From assembly GCA_964551965.1 (NCBI GenBank), contig CAZKFB010000049.1:1-6846 (forward strand): a stretch of 6,846 nucleotides of DNA, given 5' to 3'. The DNA comes from CAG-582 sp964551965. Its GTDB lineage: Bacteria; Bacillota_I; Bacilli_A; RF39; UBA660. Every line of letters begins with the position of its first letter. Within the stretch, counting starts at the first letter, position 1. The position numbers and the translations under genes were made by a program. A model generated the notes under the pieces. It made no database searches and was not told where the DNA came from. It saw only the letters and a program-made list of their open reading frames with translations. Positions 6,213 through 6,846 of this stretch are shown here, one piece after another.

Positions 6213-6846
6213 ATGGAATTAAAAGAAGGAGTAAAAGAATTCTTAAATGATATAGTAAGTAAAGATACAAACTTTCTTGTTCTTATCTATGGTAGTAGTG
6301 TAACTGGATTATCTACTAAAACAAGTGATTTAGATGTCTTTGTGCTTGGTGAATTTACAAATAATTTTCGTATGGCTTGTGTAGTTGATGACACTGAATT
6401 AGAGATAAACTTTGTTGACATAGTATCGATGGAAAATTGTATCGATAAAAGCATTGAACAAAACAATGCATATTATGAATCAGTATTTAATAATAATATA
6501 GTTTTAAAAGATACGAATAATTATGTTCAAAGATATAAAAACTATATTGAATTTTATAAGGGAATTACCAAAAAAGAAAATCGTCGTATGCCAACAAGAA
6601 AAAAATATTTACTTTATAGTTTATATAAAGATTTAAGAGAGTATGAAGATTTATATAGTTATTTTAATTTTTTAGATGAAATTCGTATGACTTTAGCATA
6701 TATGAATAATTATTCTACTTTGCATGTTGGAAAGGTTTATGATATGTATACTAACCCTACACACGCAACCAAAGATTACTGTCTTACTATACCATCTATA
6801 GATTTTATTAATCAATTTGATTCATCTATTAGAAATCCAATAGATA
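6213..6846 (+). CDS. MNT/kanamycin-type nucleotidyltransferase-domain protein, 3'-truncated by the window edge
   Basis: 211 residues are visible and no stop is reached. Residues 22-45 contain the polymerase-beta nucleotidyltransferase signature: LIYGSSVTGLSTKTSDLDVF, with Gly27-Ser28 and metal-binding Asp39 and Asp41. The strand ELEINFVDI (62-70) should supply the third acidic residue, probably Glu64. The rest is predicted largely helical and rich in Tyr, Lys and Asn. Family members transfer AMP or another nucleotide to small molecules such as aminoglycosides, or to protein partners in MNT-HEPN toxin-antitoxin pairs; nothing here decides between these. ATG 6213 follows GGGGG at seven bases. 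The gene has its own promoter after ligA and is probably a separate unit. What lies downstream, such as a HEPN partner, is outside the window. Confidence 0.82.
   Translation, partial: MELKEGVKEFLNDIVSKDTNFLVLIYGSSVTGLSTKTSDLDVFVLGEFTNNFRMACVVDDTELEINFVDIVSMENCIDKSIEQNNAYYESVFNNNIVLKDTNNYVQRYKNYIEFYKGITKKENRRMPTRKKYLLYSLYKDLREYEDLYSYFNFLDEIRMTLAYMNNYSTLHVGKVYDMYTNPTHATKDYCLTIPSIDFINQFDSSIRNPID

Noticed and set aside
1..6846. CRISPR arrays, tRNA or rRNA genes, riboswitches, recoded TGA codons
   Set aside because: No regularly spaced repeats, no cloverleaf, and no intergenic space long enough for a typical riboswitch. All tryptophans are TGG and no frame needs TGA read-through.

Overview
The window is strongly AT-rich, and its coding capacity is filled with Firmicutes-type genes: a PcrA-type helicase, an NAD-dependent DNA ligase, a lipoprotein with a short Gram-positive-style signal peptide, and Shine-Dalgarno sites built on GGTGAT or GGGAG. 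Every complete gene ends in TAA or TAG. TGG encodes tryptophan and no in-frame TGA needs explaining, so the standard bacterial code fits. The best guess is a low-GC Bacillota, perhaps an uncultured gut Bacilli/Erysipelotrichia-like lineage. That placement is inferred from composition and protein style only.

Layout. (1) Positions 1-1340 (+) hold the C-terminal two thirds of pcrA, ending at a hairpin flanked by A and T tracts that looks bidirectional. (2) Positions 1371-2298 (-) hold a zeta-toxin/UDP-GlcNAc-kinase-like P-loop protein. A previously uncalled 38-codon gene overlaps its 3' end by 17 bases and carries the same GGGAGTGAT ribosome binding site. (3) A 115-bp divergent promoter region separates it from a three-gene (+) block: a sugar-phosphate nucleotidyltransferase (true start 2414), a lipoprotein starting one base after its stop, with a Ser/Thr/Lys-rich stalk and a His/Cys C-terminal domain, and an 81-residue two-helix membrane protein. 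The block ends at a strong terminator at 4081-4103. (4) ligA (start GTG 4162) has its own extended -10 promoter and ends at a hairpin overlapping its stop codon. (5) From 6213 a DNA-polymerase-beta-type nucleotidyltransferase runs off the window end.

How the genes relate. pcrA and ligA act in DNA repair and replication and are often direct neighbours in Firmicutes. Here they lie on the same strand in the usual order but are separated by about 2.8 kb of accessory-looking genes: a toxin-like kinase pair and a cell-envelope-flavoured operon. The promoters share one compact design: an extended -10 (TGN plus a TATAAT-like hexamer), weak -35, and the start codon only 17 to 27 bases after the -10. 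Most of the window is ordinary. The parts most worth a second look are the zeta-like gene with its hidden downstream partner and the insertion between pcrA and ligA.
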